Assembly: GCA_003560495.1 (NCBI GenBank) | Contig: PWLM01000046.1 | Span: 32,326 to 96,325, forward strand | Source of the DNA: Bacillus sp. (in: firmicutes) | GTDB lineage: Bacteria > Bacillota > Bacilli > Bacillales > Salisediminibacteriaceae | Direction: 5' to 3' | DNA: 64,000 nt | Notes under the pieces: generated by a model | What the model saw: the letters and a program-made list of their open reading frames with translations, nothing else | The model's database searches: none | What the model was told of the DNA's origin: nothing | Shown: positions 30,600 to 42,255 of the stretch, piece after piece | How positions within the stretch are numbered: position 1 is the stretch's first letter | Layout: every line of letters starts with the position of its first letter | Program-made: the position numbers and the translations under genes

Positions 30600-31367
30600 T
30601 CAGCCGGTCCTCACTTCTTTCAGCCGCCTGTACCATGCAGAGACTTCTTCCTTTTCATTCCTCAGCGTATGCCAGAGGACGTTCTCGACGCACTGGGCCG
30701 TGCGGTACCACCACATTCTGAAAAGGAGTGCGCTGTCCGGATTCTCTCCGTAGGCTGTCAGCCATGTATCCCAGTCTTTTTTCGGGACATATTCATAAAG
30801 CAGCGGGGCTAAATCGAGCGCAGGATCTGCCACCTGCGCTCCGTCCCAGTCAATCAGGAATAAGTTTTTATTTTCATCTTCAATCCAGTTGTTGTGATGC
30901 ACATCAGTATGACATACAACGTATTCTCCTTCCGGTAACAGAGGATACCTGCTGCTGAGTTCTTCGAGTGTCTCCGCAATCAACCCATCTGTTTCCCGGA
31001 TTCCGGCAGCTCTTTCGGAGAGTCCTTCGAATATCTTCCCCGGATCGAGCGGTTTATTTCCCATACGCATGAACATATCGAGAAGTTCTTCCGACCGGTG
31101 AATTTTAGCAAGAAGACCCGCGACTTCTCCGCAGTTCATCTCTCCGCTTTTCAGCTCGCGGCCGTTGACCCACTGCTGGGCTGTAATCACATCCCCGTTT
31201 TCCAGCCGCTTCGTCCAGAGGAGCTTCGGAACAATTCCTTCAGCAGATAAAACGGCTAAAAAAGGTGAAGAATTACGTTTTATAAATATTTTTTGTTGTC
31301 CTTGTTCGGCAATATACGCCTCCCCGGTTGCTCCGCCGGCGGGACGCAGATGCCATCCTTCACCCAT
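30600..31367 (-). CDS. ytmP: Phosphotransferase family protein (YtmP-like, choline kinase/APH fold)
   Basis: VCHTDVHHNNWI...LFLIDWDGAQVADPALDLA; start set to MGEGWHLRPAGG because the longer ORF overlaps pulA. Confidence 0.88.
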   Translation of the reverse strand: MGEGWHLRPAGGATGEAYIAEQGQQKIFIKRNSSPFLAVLSAEGIVPKLLWTKRLENGDVITAQQWVNGRELKSGEMNCGEVAGLLAKIHRSEELLDMFMRMGNKPLDPGKIFEGLSERAAGIRETDGLIAETLEELSSRYPLLPEGEYVVCHTDVHHNNWIEDENKNLFLIDWDGAQVADPALDLAPLLYEYVPKKDWDTWLTAYGENPDSALLFRMWWYRTAQCVENVLWHTLRNEKEEVSAWYRRLKEVRTG

Positions 31368-31474
31368 GAAATGTTCCAATCGTTTCACCCTTATCTCTCG
31401 TTCATTACTTTTTTTACCACTCGACCGCAGAAAAAGCCTTATATCATTGTAAATAAGTTTTCCTTTTTGTTCAA

Positions 31475-33556
31475 CTACCGCCGCTGTTTTTTTATCATTA
31501 AAAATTCGTACGGCTCCAGCGTCATAAACTCTCCAAGAATACTTTCCCCGGTGTCCTTCACACTGGAGGCAAGATGATGCCACTCCCCCGGGGACGGCAG
31601 CTGTATTTCGAAGATCCGTTTTGTCGGGTTTAAATATATGGAGATATCTCCTGCTGCTTCAAGTAAGGTATAGCCAAAAACAGGGGCCGGGGTGCTCAAA
31701 ACATGAAGACGGTCCCGCACATTTTTGGCAGAACGCAGTCGAAAAACTTCGTAGCGGCGTCTGACAGCAATAATTTCCTTTATAAACGCCGTATCGCTGT
31801 CATACTTTCCACGAGCTTCCCAGTCAAGCTGATTGATTCTGTCACTGGAGATATAACTATTACCTTCCCCAAGCTTTGTTCTGAAAAACTCCTGTCCGGC
31901 ATGAATAAAAGGAACACCCTGACTTACAAGTGTCAGTCCGAGAGCAAGCCGGCACATCGCTCTTCTATCTTCTTCCGATTCATCCGCATTCGTATATTCC
32001 AGACGGTCCCAGAGTGTATGGTTGTCGTGGGATTCCGTGTAGTTTACTGTCTGAACAACTTCCGCTGTAAAAGGAGAAACATCTTCTTCCAGGTCAGCCG
32101 ACCCTTTAACGAGCTGCGGCAGCCTTTCAATAAACCTGCCCTTCCCGTTAATATACCCATAATCTCTCAAGTCAAATAAATTTCCTTTGGCCGTATCTCG
32201 GAAAAAATCATTAAAAAATCGAAGATCGGGGAGATCCCCGGCCTGGGTATTCGTTGTTTTTAAATCATCTGCAAGAGCTGTCGGGAGATGCCACCCTTCT
32301 CCAAGAATAATAATCGGTACAGATTCGGTTCTGCAGCGTGCTGCGATTTCTTTCATCGTCCATTTATCCAGTGCCCCCATCAAATCAAAACGGAATCCGT
32401 CGACTCGATAATGCTCCAGCCAGTAATCCACAGTATCGAGAATAAACTTTCGCACCATCAGTCTCTCAGAAGCTATATCGTTGCCGACTCCAGTCCCATT
32501 ACTTAATGTTCCATCCTGATGATATCGGAAGTAATATCCGGGCATCAGCTTTTCAAAGGAAGATTCCTGCATAACGAAAACGTGGTTAAATACAACATCT
32601 GCGATGACCCCTATTTTTTCTTCATGAAAGGCGTCAATCATTTCCCGGCATTCCCTGATTCGTGCAAACGGATCTTTTACGCTCGTTGCAAAGCTTCCTT
32701 CCGGCACCTGAAAATACAGCGGGTCGTAACCCCAGTTATACGTTTCATCCGGTTTGTAATCGTCCACTCTTCCAAAATCATTGATCGGGAGCAGTTCCAC
32801 ATGGGTGACGCCGAGGTCTTTAATGTAGGAAAGCCCTGTGGAATAGCCATCGCTGCTGACTGTATTTTTTTCTGTTAACCCTTTGTACTTCCCTTTTGCC
32901 TGCACTCCGCTGTCCGGGTGGATCGTGGCATCCCGCACGTGCAGCTCGTAAATAATGCTGTCCTGGGTATGGGCCAGGGGCGGTCTGTCCGGTCTGTCTA
33001 TGTTTTTATCCAAACGGTAAACGACTCCTCTGACACTGTTCGGAGTCAGGGCTTTAGCATACGGATCAACGAGACTTTTGACTTCTCCGTGAACCATTCC
33101 TTTATAAAAATACTCCGCACCGTGGAGATCCTCCGGGAAACTTTTTTCCCACGTCCCGTTTCTTTTGTCTTTCATTGGAAATAGTTTATTATTTACGACT
33201 ACGTTCATGCTCTCGGCGAGAGGGCTCCATACGCGGAACGTCGTTTTTCCATCTGCTGCCACAGCCCCCAGATCTTCATCAAGAGCGGAAAACTCCTCAT
33301 CAAAAGCGGGGTCGTGAACTATTTTTCTTAAATAAACAGGGAAGATATCCCCTCCGGCTTCCACCGTCATGCCTTTCTCCACCGGGAGCATATCCGGGCT
33401 TCTGTAGTGCACATTCTTTTCATCTATCCGCTCTTCATAAAACAGTGGATAACTGTTTTTCTTTCCATCTGTATAAAGATAGAGTTTTTTTTCTTCAAGA
33501 GGCATAGTTGTTTCCACTGTTACAACATGCCGTTCGTCAAGCCAGAATTTTGTCAT
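31475..33556 (-). CDS. pulA: Type I pullulanase
   Basis: YNWGYDPL, VVFNHVF, DGFRFDLMGALD, ILGEGWH; GH13 pullulanase motifs. Confidence 0.95.
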   Translation of the reverse strand: MTKFWLDERHVVTVETTMPLEEKKLYLYTDGKKNSYPLFYEERIDEKNVHYRSPDMLPVEKGMTVEAGGDIFPVYLRKIVHDPAFDEEFSALDEDLGAVAADGKTTFRVWSPLAESMNVVVNNKLFPMKDKRNGTWEKSFPEDLHGAEYFYKGMVHGEVKSLVDPYAKALTPNSVRGVVYRLDKNIDRPDRPPLAHTQDSIIYELHVRDATIHPDSGVQAKGKYKGLTEKNTVSSDGYSTGLSYIKDLGVTHVELLPINDFGRVDDYKPDETYNWGYDPLYFQVPEGSFATSVKDPFARIRECREMIDAFHEEKIGVIADVVFNHVFVMQESSFEKLMPGYYFRYHQDGTLSNGTGVGNDIASERLMVRKFILDTVDYWLEHYRVDGFRFDLMGALDKWTMKEIAARCRTESVPIIILGEGWHLPTALADDLKTTNTQAGDLPDLRFFNDFFRDTAKGNLFDLRDYGYINGKGRFIERLPQLVKGSADLEEDVSPFTAEVVQTVNYTESHDNHTLWDRLEYTNADESEEDRRAMCRLALGLTLVSQGVPFIHAGQEFFRTKLGEGNSYISSDRINQLDWEARGKYDSDTAFIKEIIAVRRRYEVFRLRSAKNVRDRLHVLSTPAPVFGYTLLEAAGDISIYLNPTKRIFEIQLPSPGEWHHLASSVKDTGESILGEFMTLEPYEFLMIKKQRR

Positions 33557-33886
33557 GATGTCTACCCCATCCTTGTTTACATCTTCTTAATCTTGGGCTG
33601 CTTTGAAAAGCAGTCCGTACGCTGTCCGTATCCTTGTCATACTGTATTATTAAGTGCTTACTTTCTGAATCCCGGAAAAAGCAGAAACAGTTTTTGCTTT
33701 AGTAATCTCCGGACATCCGAAATGTATAACTGCGCTCACTATTTCTCTTAATTTTATCACAATTATAACAGGAGTTTTCGTACAATCTATCGAATACAAA
33801 CACTTAACGCTTTTATGCGGGCGGAGTCCTGTTTTAACAGTCTCAGCCGGCGGGTAAGAGTAAAAATAAGAAAGGAGGTTCCGCCT

Positions 33887-35797
33887 ATGAAATTTGGACT
33901 GTCGGAAGACGATATATATTTATTTCACCAGGGAACAAATTATGAATCCCAGCGCATGCTGGGCTCTCATTATATAACACTTGACGGCGTATATGGCTGC
34001 AGGTTTACTGTATGGGCTCCGCACGCTTCTTCCGTAGCTCTCGCCGGTGATTTTAATAACTGGTCATGGACCACACATACATTGGAGCTGATGAACGAAA
34101 CAGGACTCTGGGGAGGATTTTTCGAAGATATACCGGAAGGAAGCACCTACAAATACGCCATTATCCATCCCGGCGGGTGGAGCGGCCTTAAAGCCGATCC
34201 TTTTGCCCGTCAGGCAGAATTGCGTCCTCAGACAGCTTCTGTCACGCCATTTGATACTACCGGCTACGTCTGGAAAGATCAAGCCTGGCAGAAGTATAAA
34301 GAATCTGCCCCTCCTTACGATTCACCGGTTAACATTTACGAAGTGCACTTCGGAACCTGGAAGCAGAAAGAGGATGGGACACTCTATGATTATGAACAGA
34401 TGGCAGATCTTCTTATCCCCTATGTGAAGGAAATGGGGTATACACATATCGAACTGATGCCGCTCGCTGAGCATCCGTTTGACCTGTCCTGGGGCTACCA
34501 GATCACCGGTTATTTTGCTGTAACAAGCCGCTATGGAACGCCGAATCAGTTCAAGTATTTTGTCGATAAATGCCATCAGGAAGGTATCGGAGTCATTATG
34601 GACTGGGTTCCCGGACATTTCTGCAAAGATGATCACGGGCTCCGGATTTTTGATGGGGAAGCTCTCTTTGAATACAACGATGATAAAAAAGCGGATAAAC
34701 CTTCCTGGGGGACACTTACTTTTGACTTCGGAAAACCCGAAGTGCAGAGTTTTCTCGTATCAAATGCTATCTTCTGGATGAAGGAATTTCACATCGACGG
34801 AATCCGGGCAGATGCTGTAGCCAGTATGCTTTACCTTAACTTCGACCGCATGGATGGAGAACCAAAAATTTTCAACACTTACGGCGGAGAGGAAAATCTG
34901 GAAGCTCTTGCTTTTCTGCGAAAGCTTAACGAAGCCGTATTTGCTTACGACAGCAGTGCACTGATGATGGCTGAAGACAGTTCTGATATCCCGCTGGTAA
35001 CTTCTCCTACTCATACAGGCGGGCTCGGATTTAATTATAAATGGAATATGGGATGGATGAATGACATGCTGCGGTACATGGAATACTCTTCCTACCACCG
35101 CAGGTGGCACCACAATCTGCTTACTTTTTCCTTTATGTACGCTTTCAGTGAAAACTATGTTCTTCCGCTTTCCCACGATGAAGTCGTCCACGGCAAAAAA
35201 TCAATGCTCGACAAAATGCCGGGGGATCAGTGGCAGCAGTTTGCCCAGCTTCGTCTTTTCTACGGCTATCAAATGACCCACCCGGGCAAAAAACTGCTGT
35301 TTATGGGCGGGGAATTCGGCCAGTATGCTGAGTGGAAAGATAAAGAAGATCTCGACTGGCTCCTTCTCGATTATCCGCTTCATGCGGCAATGAAAGAATA
35401 CGTAAAAACTTTGAATCATTTTTACAAATCTGAGCCTGCTCTTTTCGAAATGGACCATGAAAGCAGCGGGTTTGAATGGATTGACCCGCATAACAGCGAG
35501 CAGAGCATTATCGCTTTTATACGAAGAGGCCGAAAAGAAGAACTTGTCATCGTCTGCAACTTCACACCGGAAGTGTATTATGACTACAAAATCGGTGTGC
35601 CATCCCCCGGTACTTACACGGAGGTATTTAATTCGGACAAAGCAGACTTTGGCGGCTCGGACCAGATGAACGGCAAAAAACATTTCAGCTACCCGGAATC
35701 CTGGCACGGCCAGGACCAGCACATATTAATCAAGGTGCCGCCATTTGCGGCAGCTGTATTCAAAAAATCCAGTTCACCTCAAAAAAGGAGGAAGTAA
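33887..35797 (+). CDS. glgB: 1,4-alpha-glucan branching enzyme
   Basis: [37 protein letters not shown] aaaggagg before ATG 33887. Confidence 0.96.
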   Translation: MKFGLSEDDIYLFHQGTNYESQRMLGSHYITLDGVYGCRFTVWAPHASSVALAGDFNNWSWTTHTLELMNETGLWGGFFEDIPEGSTYKYAIIHPGGWSGLKADPFARQAELRPQTASVTPFDTTGYVWKDQAWQKYKESAPPYDSPVNIYEVHFGTWKQKEDGTLYDYEQMADLLIPYVKEMGYTHIELMPLAEHPFDLSWGYQITGYFAVTSRYGTPNQFKYFVDKCHQEGIGVIMDWVPGHFCKDDHGLRIFDGEALFEYNDDKKADKPSWGTLTFDFGKPEVQSFLVSNAIFWMKEFHIDGIRADAVASMLYLNFDRMDGEPKIFNTYGGEENLEALAFLRKLNEAVFAYDSSALMMAEDSSDIPLVTSPTHTGGLGFNYKWNMGWMNDMLRYMEYSSYHRRWHHNLLTFSFMYAFSENYVLPLSHDEVVHGKKSMLDKMPGDQWQQFAQLRLFYGYQMTHPGKKLLFMGGEFGQYAEWKDKEDLDWLLLDYPLHAAMKEYVKTLNHFYKSEPALFEMDHESSGFEWIDPHNSEQSIIAFIRRGRKEELVIVCNFTPEVYYDYKIGVPSPGTYTEVFNSDKADFGGSDQMNGKKHFSYPESWHGQDQHILIKVPPFAAAVFKKSSSPQKRRK

Positions 35798-35798
35798 A

Positions 35799-36935
35799 AT
35801 GAAAAAACGCTGTGTCGCCATGCTTTTGGCAGGAGGAGAAGGAAAACGACTCGGACTGCTCACGAAAAATTTAGCCAAGCCCGCAGTTCCATTCGGAGGT
35901 AAATATCGTATTATTGATTTTACTCTCTCCAACTGCACCAATTCCGGAATAAACACTGTTGGAGTCCTTACCCAGTACTCTCCCCTCATTTTGAACACTC
36001 ATATCGGTATAGGTAAGCCTTGGGATCTGGACCGTCAGTCTGAAGGGCTTACGATCCTCTCCCCGTACACAGCTAAGCAGGGGGGCAGCTGGTACAAAGG
36101 AACGGCCGATGCGATTTATCAGAACATTCATTACATTGATCAATACGATCCGGAATACGTGCTTGTTATTTCCGGTGATCATATTTATCAGATGAACTAT
36201 GAGCACCTGCTCCAGCACCACGAAGAAAAACAGTCGGACGCCACTATTTCTGTTATTGAAGTTCCATGGGAGGAAGCCTCCCGTTTTGGAATTCTGAACA
36301 CCCACGATGACCTTGAGATATATGAATTTGATGAAAAACCTGAAAATCCGAAAAGCAACCTGGCCTCTATGGGAATCTACATTTTCAACTGGAAAGCGCT
36401 GCGAAACTACCTTGTGGAAGATGCCGAAAAAGATATGTCCGATCACGACTTTGGTAAAGACATCATACCGGCGATGCTGAACGAGGGAAAAAGAATGTAT
36501 GCCTACCGCTTCAGCGGCTACTGGAAAGATGTCGGTACTATCCAGAGCTACTGGGAAGCCAACATGGACCTTCTCGAGGAAGACCTTTCCCTCTCGCTCA
36601 ACAATAAAGAATGGCGGACGTACTCTGAAGATACAAACTATCCGCCGCAGTATCTCGATGCCACCGCTGTCGTTGAAAACTCTCTTATTAACTCCGGCTC
36701 ATGGATCAGCGGAACAGTTAAAAACTCCATTTTATTTGAGTGCATCCAGGTCGGATCCGGCTCCATGATTAAAGAATCTATTCTCCACCCAAGAGTCACA
36801 ATCGGCAAAAACTGCACGATCAACCGGGCCATTATTATGGAAAACGTAGAAATTCCTGACAACACCGTTATCGACGGTGCCGATTATGAAGAACCGGTAG
36901 TAATAAACGAAGAATATGTAGAACAGCTAACATAA
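35799..36935 (+). CDS. glgC: Glucose-1-phosphate adenylyltransferase
   Basis: [42 protein letters not shown] aaaggagg. Confidence 0.97.
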   Translation: MKKRCVAMLLAGGEGKRLGLLTKNLAKPAVPFGGKYRIIDFTLSNCTNSGINTVGVLTQYSPLILNTHIGIGKPWDLDRQSEGLTILSPYTAKQGGSWYKGTADAIYQNIHYIDQYDPEYVLVISGDHIYQMNYEHLLQHHEEKQSDATISVIEVPWEEASRFGILNTHDDLEIYEFDEKPENPKSNLASMGIYIFNWKALRNYLVEDAEKDMSDHDFGKDIIPAMLNEGKRMYAYRFSGYWKDVGTIQSYWEANMDLLEEDLSLSLNNKEWRTYSEDTNYPPQYLDATAVVENSLINSGSWISGTVKNSILFECIQVGSGSMIKESILHPRVTIGKNCTINRAIIMENVEIPDNTVIDGADYEEPVVINEEYVEQLT

Positions 36936-36948
36936 AGGAGGCAGCATT

Positions 36949-38055
36949 ATGAGCAAATTAATGGGTTTGATCAACCTGGAGCACGAACATGAATTTCTTG
37001 AAGAGCTGACTTATTTCCGCTGTGGAGCTGCGGCTCCTTTTGCCGGAAGATACCGGCTGATTGATTTCACCCTGTCAAACATGGTTAAAACAGATATTAC
37101 AGAAGTAGCAATTTTCACGAGCCGCAAATACCGCTCACTTATGGACCATCTCGGTACAGGGGGCGACTGGGAGCTTGCGCGACGTCACGGCGGCCTGTTT
37201 ATTCTTCCACCGGACTGGAACGATCCTACCGATATTTCAAGAGGAGACCTGCGCCATTTTCACAACAACCGTGATTACTTCCACCGGTCAAAAGCCGAAC
37301 ATGTACTGATCAGCGGAAGTCAGTTTATCGCCAACACGAGCTACGATAAGGCTTTCCAGCAGCATCTCGATACCGGGGCAGACGTTACGCTGATTACAAC
37401 ATCCATTCAGGAAAATCTGCCGGAGCATACGGCACAGCTCCGTGTGGAGAAAGATGAAAACGGACGGGTCACCAATATGACAAACGATCAAAATAACCAC
37501 GAATTGTTTTCGAACGCCTACATTATTAAGAAAGATGTCCTGATTGATCTCGTCGATCAATGTATTGCTTTTCACCGGGACCATCTGCTGTTGCACGGGG
37601 TAAAAGAAAATATCTCTAAACTGGATATCCGAACTTTTCAATATGAAGGCTACTCCTTCTTTGTCAACTCCGTCGAAAGCTTTTTCAGGCATAACATGAA
37701 TCTGCTTCATCCTGATGCCTACCATAACTTGTTTTTTAATAACTCCTATGTGAAAACTAAAATCAGTAACCAGCCGCCTGTAAAATACCGGCACACGTCA
37801 GACGTTAAAGACTCCCTTCTCGCAAATGGATGCGTCATTGACGGAGATGTTTCCAACAGTGTGATTTTCAGAGGGGTCGAAGTTCACAAAGGTGCGGTCA
37901 TTAAAAATTCAATTATTATGCAGCGGTGTATTATTGAAGAAGGGGTCCACCTGGAAAATGTTATACTTGATAAAGATGTGAAAATTACCGGGGGCCAGAA
38001 GTTTATGGGCTCCCCCGAAAAACCGTTTATTGTAGCTAAACGTAAAGTAATTTAA
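36949..38055 (+). CDS. glgD: GlgD-type glucose-1-phosphate adenylyltransferase subunit
   Basis: MSKLMGLINLEHEHEFLEELTYFRCGAAAPFAGRYRLIDFTLSNM. Confidence 0.95.
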   Translation: MSKLMGLINLEHEHEFLEELTYFRCGAAAPFAGRYRLIDFTLSNMVKTDITEVAIFTSRKYRSLMDHLGTGGDWELARRHGGLFILPPDWNDPTDISRGDLRHFHNNRDYFHRSKAEHVLISGSQFIANTSYDKAFQQHLDTGADVTLITTSIQENLPEHTAQLRVEKDENGRVTNMTNDQNNHELFSNAYIIKKDVLIDLVDQCIAFHRDHLLLHGVKENISKLDIRTFQYEGYSFFVNSVESFFRHNMNLLHPDAYHNLFFNNSYVKTKISNQPPVKYRHTSDVKDSLLANGCVIDGDVSNSVIFRGVEVHKGAVIKNSIIMQRCIIEEGVHLENVILDKDVKITGGQKFMGSPEKPFIVAKRKVI

Positions 38056-38130
38056 ACACTGCGACTCCGTGCTGCTCTATTGCCACGGAGTTTTACTTAA
38101 ACCGCCCCGCCGGGTCCGAAGGAGGAAATT

Positions 38131-39546
38131 TTGTTGAAGAATATTTTATTTGCGGCCTCTGAAAGCACGCCGTTTATGAAAACAGGAGGGCTTGCAGATG
38201 TTACCGGCTCTCTCCCCCAGGCCCTGAACAAAATCCGGCAGAATGAAGTCCGTGTCATGCTGCCTTTTTATGAAGCCATGGATGAATCCTACAAAAAAGA
38301 AGCTGTAAAAAAAGCTTCTTTTGACGTTCCAGTCGGATGGCGTATTCAGGAAGCCCATCTTTATGAATTGGAATGGGAAGGTGTTGTCCACTATTTTATT
38401 AGAAACGAATTTTATTTCGGCCGGGATGATGTGTACGGATATTTTGACGACGGGGAACGCTTTGCTTTTTTCAGCCGGGCTGTGATTGAATCTTTCCCTT
38501 ATCTTGATTTTGATGTGGATGTTCTGCACGCCCACGACTGGCAGACCGGTCTGGCAGTCGCATTTGCCGGAATACTGCAGCCTAAGCCCGGCCTGCGCAC
38601 CGTATTTACGATCCATAATATTCAGCATCAGGGGTGGATGGGGCCGGACGCTTTTTACGATGTTTTAAACATTGGTCCCGAACATTTTGCCGGTCTCGAA
38701 TGGCATGGGATGATCAACTGTATGAAAGCAGCACTTCATCATACAGATAAAATTACAACTGTCAGTCCCAGTTACGCCCAGGAAATCAGGCAGCCGTATT
38801 ACGGAGAGGGGCTGGATCCTGTTCTTAACGCCCGTTCTGCTGACCTCATGGGAATTATCAACGGAATCAATACAGACGATTACAACCCCGCCACTGACCC
38901 TAACCTTGCTGAACCATATACCACGTCACGCTTAAAGAAAAAAGCAAACAAGCGGCGGCTTCAGAAACAGCTCTGCCTGAAGGATGACCCTGATATTCCT
39001 ATGTACTCTATCGTTTCCCGCCTTGTAGAGCAGAAAGGATTTCACCTTCTCGAACATATTCTCGATGAATTTCTTCAGGAAAATGTCCAGGTCGTCCTTC
39101 TCGGTACCGGGGACACCGCTTTCGAGCAGTCTTTTGCCTATTTTTCCAGCCGGTACCCGGATAAAATGTCAGCTCTTCTCCGCTTCAGTGAACCGCTCGC
39201 AAGGCAGATATATGCAGCGTCCGATTTCTTTATTATGCCGTCCAAGTTCGAGCCGTGCGGTCTATCCCAGCTTATTGCCCTCCAGTATAAAACGATTCCG
39301 ATTGTCAGGGAAACAGGCGGACTGAAGGACACTGTCCAGCCTTACAACGAAATTACCGGAGAAGGCAACGGCTTCAGCTTTGCCAACTATAATGCCCACG
39401 AACTTCTTTATTCACTGCGCTATTCGATGCTCGTCTATCATCGGCCGGAACTGTTTAAACCGCTGATCGCCAATGTTAACCGCAGCCGCTTCAGCTGGAA
39501 AGATTCCGCCGAACTTTACAACGGCCTGTATGACGAGCTTGTTTAA
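38131..39546 (+). CDS. glgA: Glycogen synthase
   Basis: FAASESTPFMKTGGLADVTGSLPQAL...VVLLGTGD...PSKFEPCGLSQL; TTG start (38131 or 38134). Confidence 0.95.
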   Translation: MLKNILFAASESTPFMKTGGLADVTGSLPQALNKIRQNEVRVMLPFYEAMDESYKKEAVKKASFDVPVGWRIQEAHLYELEWEGVVHYFIRNEFYFGRDDVYGYFDDGERFAFFSRAVIESFPYLDFDVDVLHAHDWQTGLAVAFAGILQPKPGLRTVFTIHNIQHQGWMGPDAFYDVLNIGPEHFAGLEWHGMINCMKAALHHTDKITTVSPSYAQEIRQPYYGEGLDPVLNARSADLMGIINGINTDDYNPATDPNLAEPYTTSRLKKKANKRRLQKQLCLKDDPDIPMYSIVSRLVEQKGFHLLEHILDEFLQENVQVVLLGTGDTAFEQSFAYFSSRYPDKMSALLRFSEPLARQIYAASDFFIMPSKFEPCGLSQLIALQYKTIPIVRETGGLKDTVQPYNEITGEGNGFSFANYNAHELLYSLRYSMLVYHRPELFKPLIANVNRSRFSWKDSAELYNGLYDELV

Positions 39547-39773
39547 TTAAAAGGCTCTGTTAAAGCTCTATGTTAATGGAAGGGCACCTGAGATGGAGAA
39601 TCCCCTCCATAGCAGGCCAGGTTGGAGCGGAGATTTTTCCAGCAATCATCACCGAACTTTAATCCATCTGATTAAAAACGATTTTAATTAATAATTTTTA
39701 CTGCAGAAGCAGTGTATTTACAAAACATTCACTACCTTCATCATGAGGATAAATAAAGGGAGGCACCCGTATT

Positions 39774-42203
39774 ATGGAATACACTGTTGAAACGTTTCAG
39801 GAGCTTTTAGCTGAAAAATTAAAAAAAGACCGTGGCAGATCGCTTCAGGAAGCCAATGAAAAAGACCTGTACTATGCCGTCGCTTCCATTGCTCAGGAGC
39901 GCCTAAATGAAAAATGGGTAAATACCCGTGAAAAATACAAGCAGAATGATGAGCGCCAGGTATATTATATCTCGATGGAATTTTTAATCGGCAGACTGAT
40001 GGAAAATAACCTGATGAACTGCGGCCTGCTTGATATCTGTAATGAAACGCTCATAAGCCTCGGTAAAGATCCCGAAAAAGTTTACAGCCAGGAGCATGAC
40101 GCAGGACTCGGTAACGGAGGGCTCGGCCGGCTTGCAGCGTGCTTTCTCGATTCTATCGCTTCCCTCCGCTACGCTGGGCATGGGAGCGGTATACGCTACA
40201 GGTACGGACTGTTTGAGCAGCGAATTATTCACGGCAACCAGGTGGAGCTTCCTGACTACTGGCTGAAAGAAGAATATCCGTGGGAAACGCGGCGTCCCGA
40301 AGAGTCTCTGACGGTTCATTTCGGTGGAGAAGTTCATATGCACCACCGTGCGGACAACGTACTGGAGTTTTCCTACGAAGACACAGATGAAGTAAGAGCC
40401 GTCCCTTATGACGTGCCTGTATCCGGATATCACAATGACGTTGTTAACACTCTCCGTCTATGGAGCGCCGAACTTCCCGAGCAGGAAACTGATATTCTCG
40501 CAGAATCGGAAAGCAAATACTATCATCATCTGGACCATATGCACTCCATCGAACAGATTTCTGGTTTTCTTTATCCGGATGATTCCCAGTATGAAGGAAA
40601 AGAACTGCGCATTAAGCAGCAGTATTTTCTCGTATCAGCTACGATTCAGAATATTATACGGGAGTTTAAGGAGCAGAAAGGCCATGACCTTCACCAGCTC
40701 CATGAAAAAGCAGTTATCCAGATAAATGATACCCACCCTTCTCTTGCAGTACCTGAGCTGATGCGTATTCTAATGGATAATGAAAAGTTTTCATGGGAGG
40801 ATGCCTGGGAAGTAACGACAAAAACTGTTGCCTACACTAACCATACTACTCTCAGTGAAGCACTCGAAAAATGGCCTGTGCATATGATTAAAAACCTGCT
40901 CCCGCGTATTTACATGATTATTTACGAAATTAACGAACGCTTCTGCCGCGGCATCTGGTTCGACCATCCGGAACTGCGCGATAAAATTCCGGAAGTCGCC
41001 GTTATTGCCGACGATCAGATCCATATGGCACGGCTTGCCATCGTCGGCAGCTTCAGTGTAAATGGTGTAGCTCAACTCCACACAGAAATACTTAAGAAAA
41101 AGGAAATGAAACCTTTTTATGAACTGTTTCCTTCCAAATTCAATAACAAAACAAACGGTATCACCCACAGGCGCTGGCTCCTTCAGGTTAATCCAAAGCT
41201 GTCCGAAACAATTACAGAAGCTATCGGTCCGCAGTGGATCCGGCAGCCGGCTAAACTGATCGGCCTGATGAGATATTCCAACGACCGCCCGTTTCTGGAC
41301 GATATCGCTTCTGTTAAACATCAAAACAAACTGGCACTTGCTGACTTGATTAAATCCCGGACTGGTATCACTATCAACGAGCATTCTATTTTTGACGTTC
41401 AGATCAAACGGCTGCACGAATACAAACGCCAGCTTCTGAATATCTTCCACGTGATTTATTTGTACAACGAGCTGAAAGATAATCCGTCGCTTGACCTTAC
41501 TCCCCGCACCTTTATTTTTGCGGCTAAGGCGGCACCGAGTTACCATATGGCTAAAGAAGTAATCAAGCTGATTCATCACGTGGCCTCCGTAGTGAACCAC
41601 GACAAAGATATCAATGATAAGCTGAAAGTCATTTTTCTCGAAAACTACAACGTCAGCCTGGCTGAAAAAATTATTCCCGCTGCGGAACTCAGCGAACAAA
41701 TTTCAACAGCCAGTAAAGAAGCATCCGGCACTGGGAACATGAAAATGATGATGAACGGTGCTATGACTGTAGGGACTCTGGACGGTGCCAACATTGAAAT
41801 CAAAGATCTCGTCGGTGATGATAACATCTTTATTTTCGGGCTGAACAGTGAACAGGTTCTCGATTATTATGCCAATGGCGGTTATAATGCAAAAGACATT
41901 TACCACACAGATGAGCGTGTCCGCCGCATTATGGATCAGCTGAAAGTTGGTGCATTCGGTTCCCAGGAAATCGAATTCAAAGATATTTTTTATCATATGC
42001 TCTACCATAACGATCCGTATTTTGTACTGAAGGACTTCGATCCATATATAGAAACCCATGAGCTCGTAGAACGCAGCTATCGTAACCAGGAATACTGGCA
42101 GAAGATGAGCGTAGCGAACATTGCCTACTCCGGCAAATTCTCCAGTGACCGGACAATTCACGAATACGCTTCAGACATATGGAAGATCAATCCTGTAAAA
42201 TAA
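39774..42203 (+). CDS. glgP: Glycogen/starch/alpha-glucan phosphorylase
   Basis: GNGGLGRLAACFLDS...RLHEYKRQLLN...EASGTGNMKMMMNGAMTVGTLDGANIEI. Confidence 0.97.
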   Translation: MEYTVETFQELLAEKLKKDRGRSLQEANEKDLYYAVASIAQERLNEKWVNTREKYKQNDERQVYYISMEFLIGRLMENNLMNCGLLDICNETLISLGKDPEKVYSQEHDAGLGNGGLGRLAACFLDSIASLRYAGHGSGIRYRYGLFEQRIIHGNQVELPDYWLKEEYPWETRRPEESLTVHFGGEVHMHHRADNVLEFSYEDTDEVRAVPYDVPVSGYHNDVVNTLRLWSAELPEQETDILAESESKYYHHLDHMHSIEQISGFLYPDDSQYEGKELRIKQQYFLVSATIQNIIREFKEQKGHDLHQLHEKAVIQINDTHPSLAVPELMRILMDNEKFSWEDAWEVTTKTVAYTNHTTLSEALEKWPVHMIKNLLPRIYMIIYEINERFCRGIWFDHPELRDKIPEVAVIADDQIHMARLAIVGSFSVNGVAQLHTEILKKKEMKPFYELFPSKFNNKTNGITHRRWLLQVNPKLSETITEAIGPQWIRQPAKLIGLMRYSNDRPFLDDIASVKHQNKLALADLIKSRTGITINEHSIFDVQIKRLHEYKRQLLNIFHVIYLYNELKDNPSLDLTPRTFIFAAKAAPSYHMAKEVIKLIHHVASVVNHDKDINDKLKVIFLENYNVSLAEKIIPAAELSEQISTASKEASGTGNMKMMMNGAMTVGTLDGANIEIKDLVGDDNIFIFGLNSEQVLDYYANGGYNAKDIYHTDERVRRIMDQLKVGAFGSQEIEFKDIFYHMLYHNDPYFVLKDFDPYIETHELVERSYRNQEYWQKMSVANIAYSGKFSSDRTIHEYASDIWKINPVK

Positions 42204-42211
42204 AACAAAAA

Positions 42212-42243
42212 GGCAGTTCCAACGGTCGGTTGGAACTGCCTTC
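42212..42243. terminator. Terminator between glgP and Lon-like gene
   Basis: aggcagttccaacggtcggttggaactgcctt. Confidence 0.85.
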
Positions 42244-42255
42244 AGTTTGTTAACG

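Noticed and set aside
40791-41699. 302-aa ORF antisense to glgP
   Set aside because: Shadow ORF opposite a strongly conserved phosphorylase gene.
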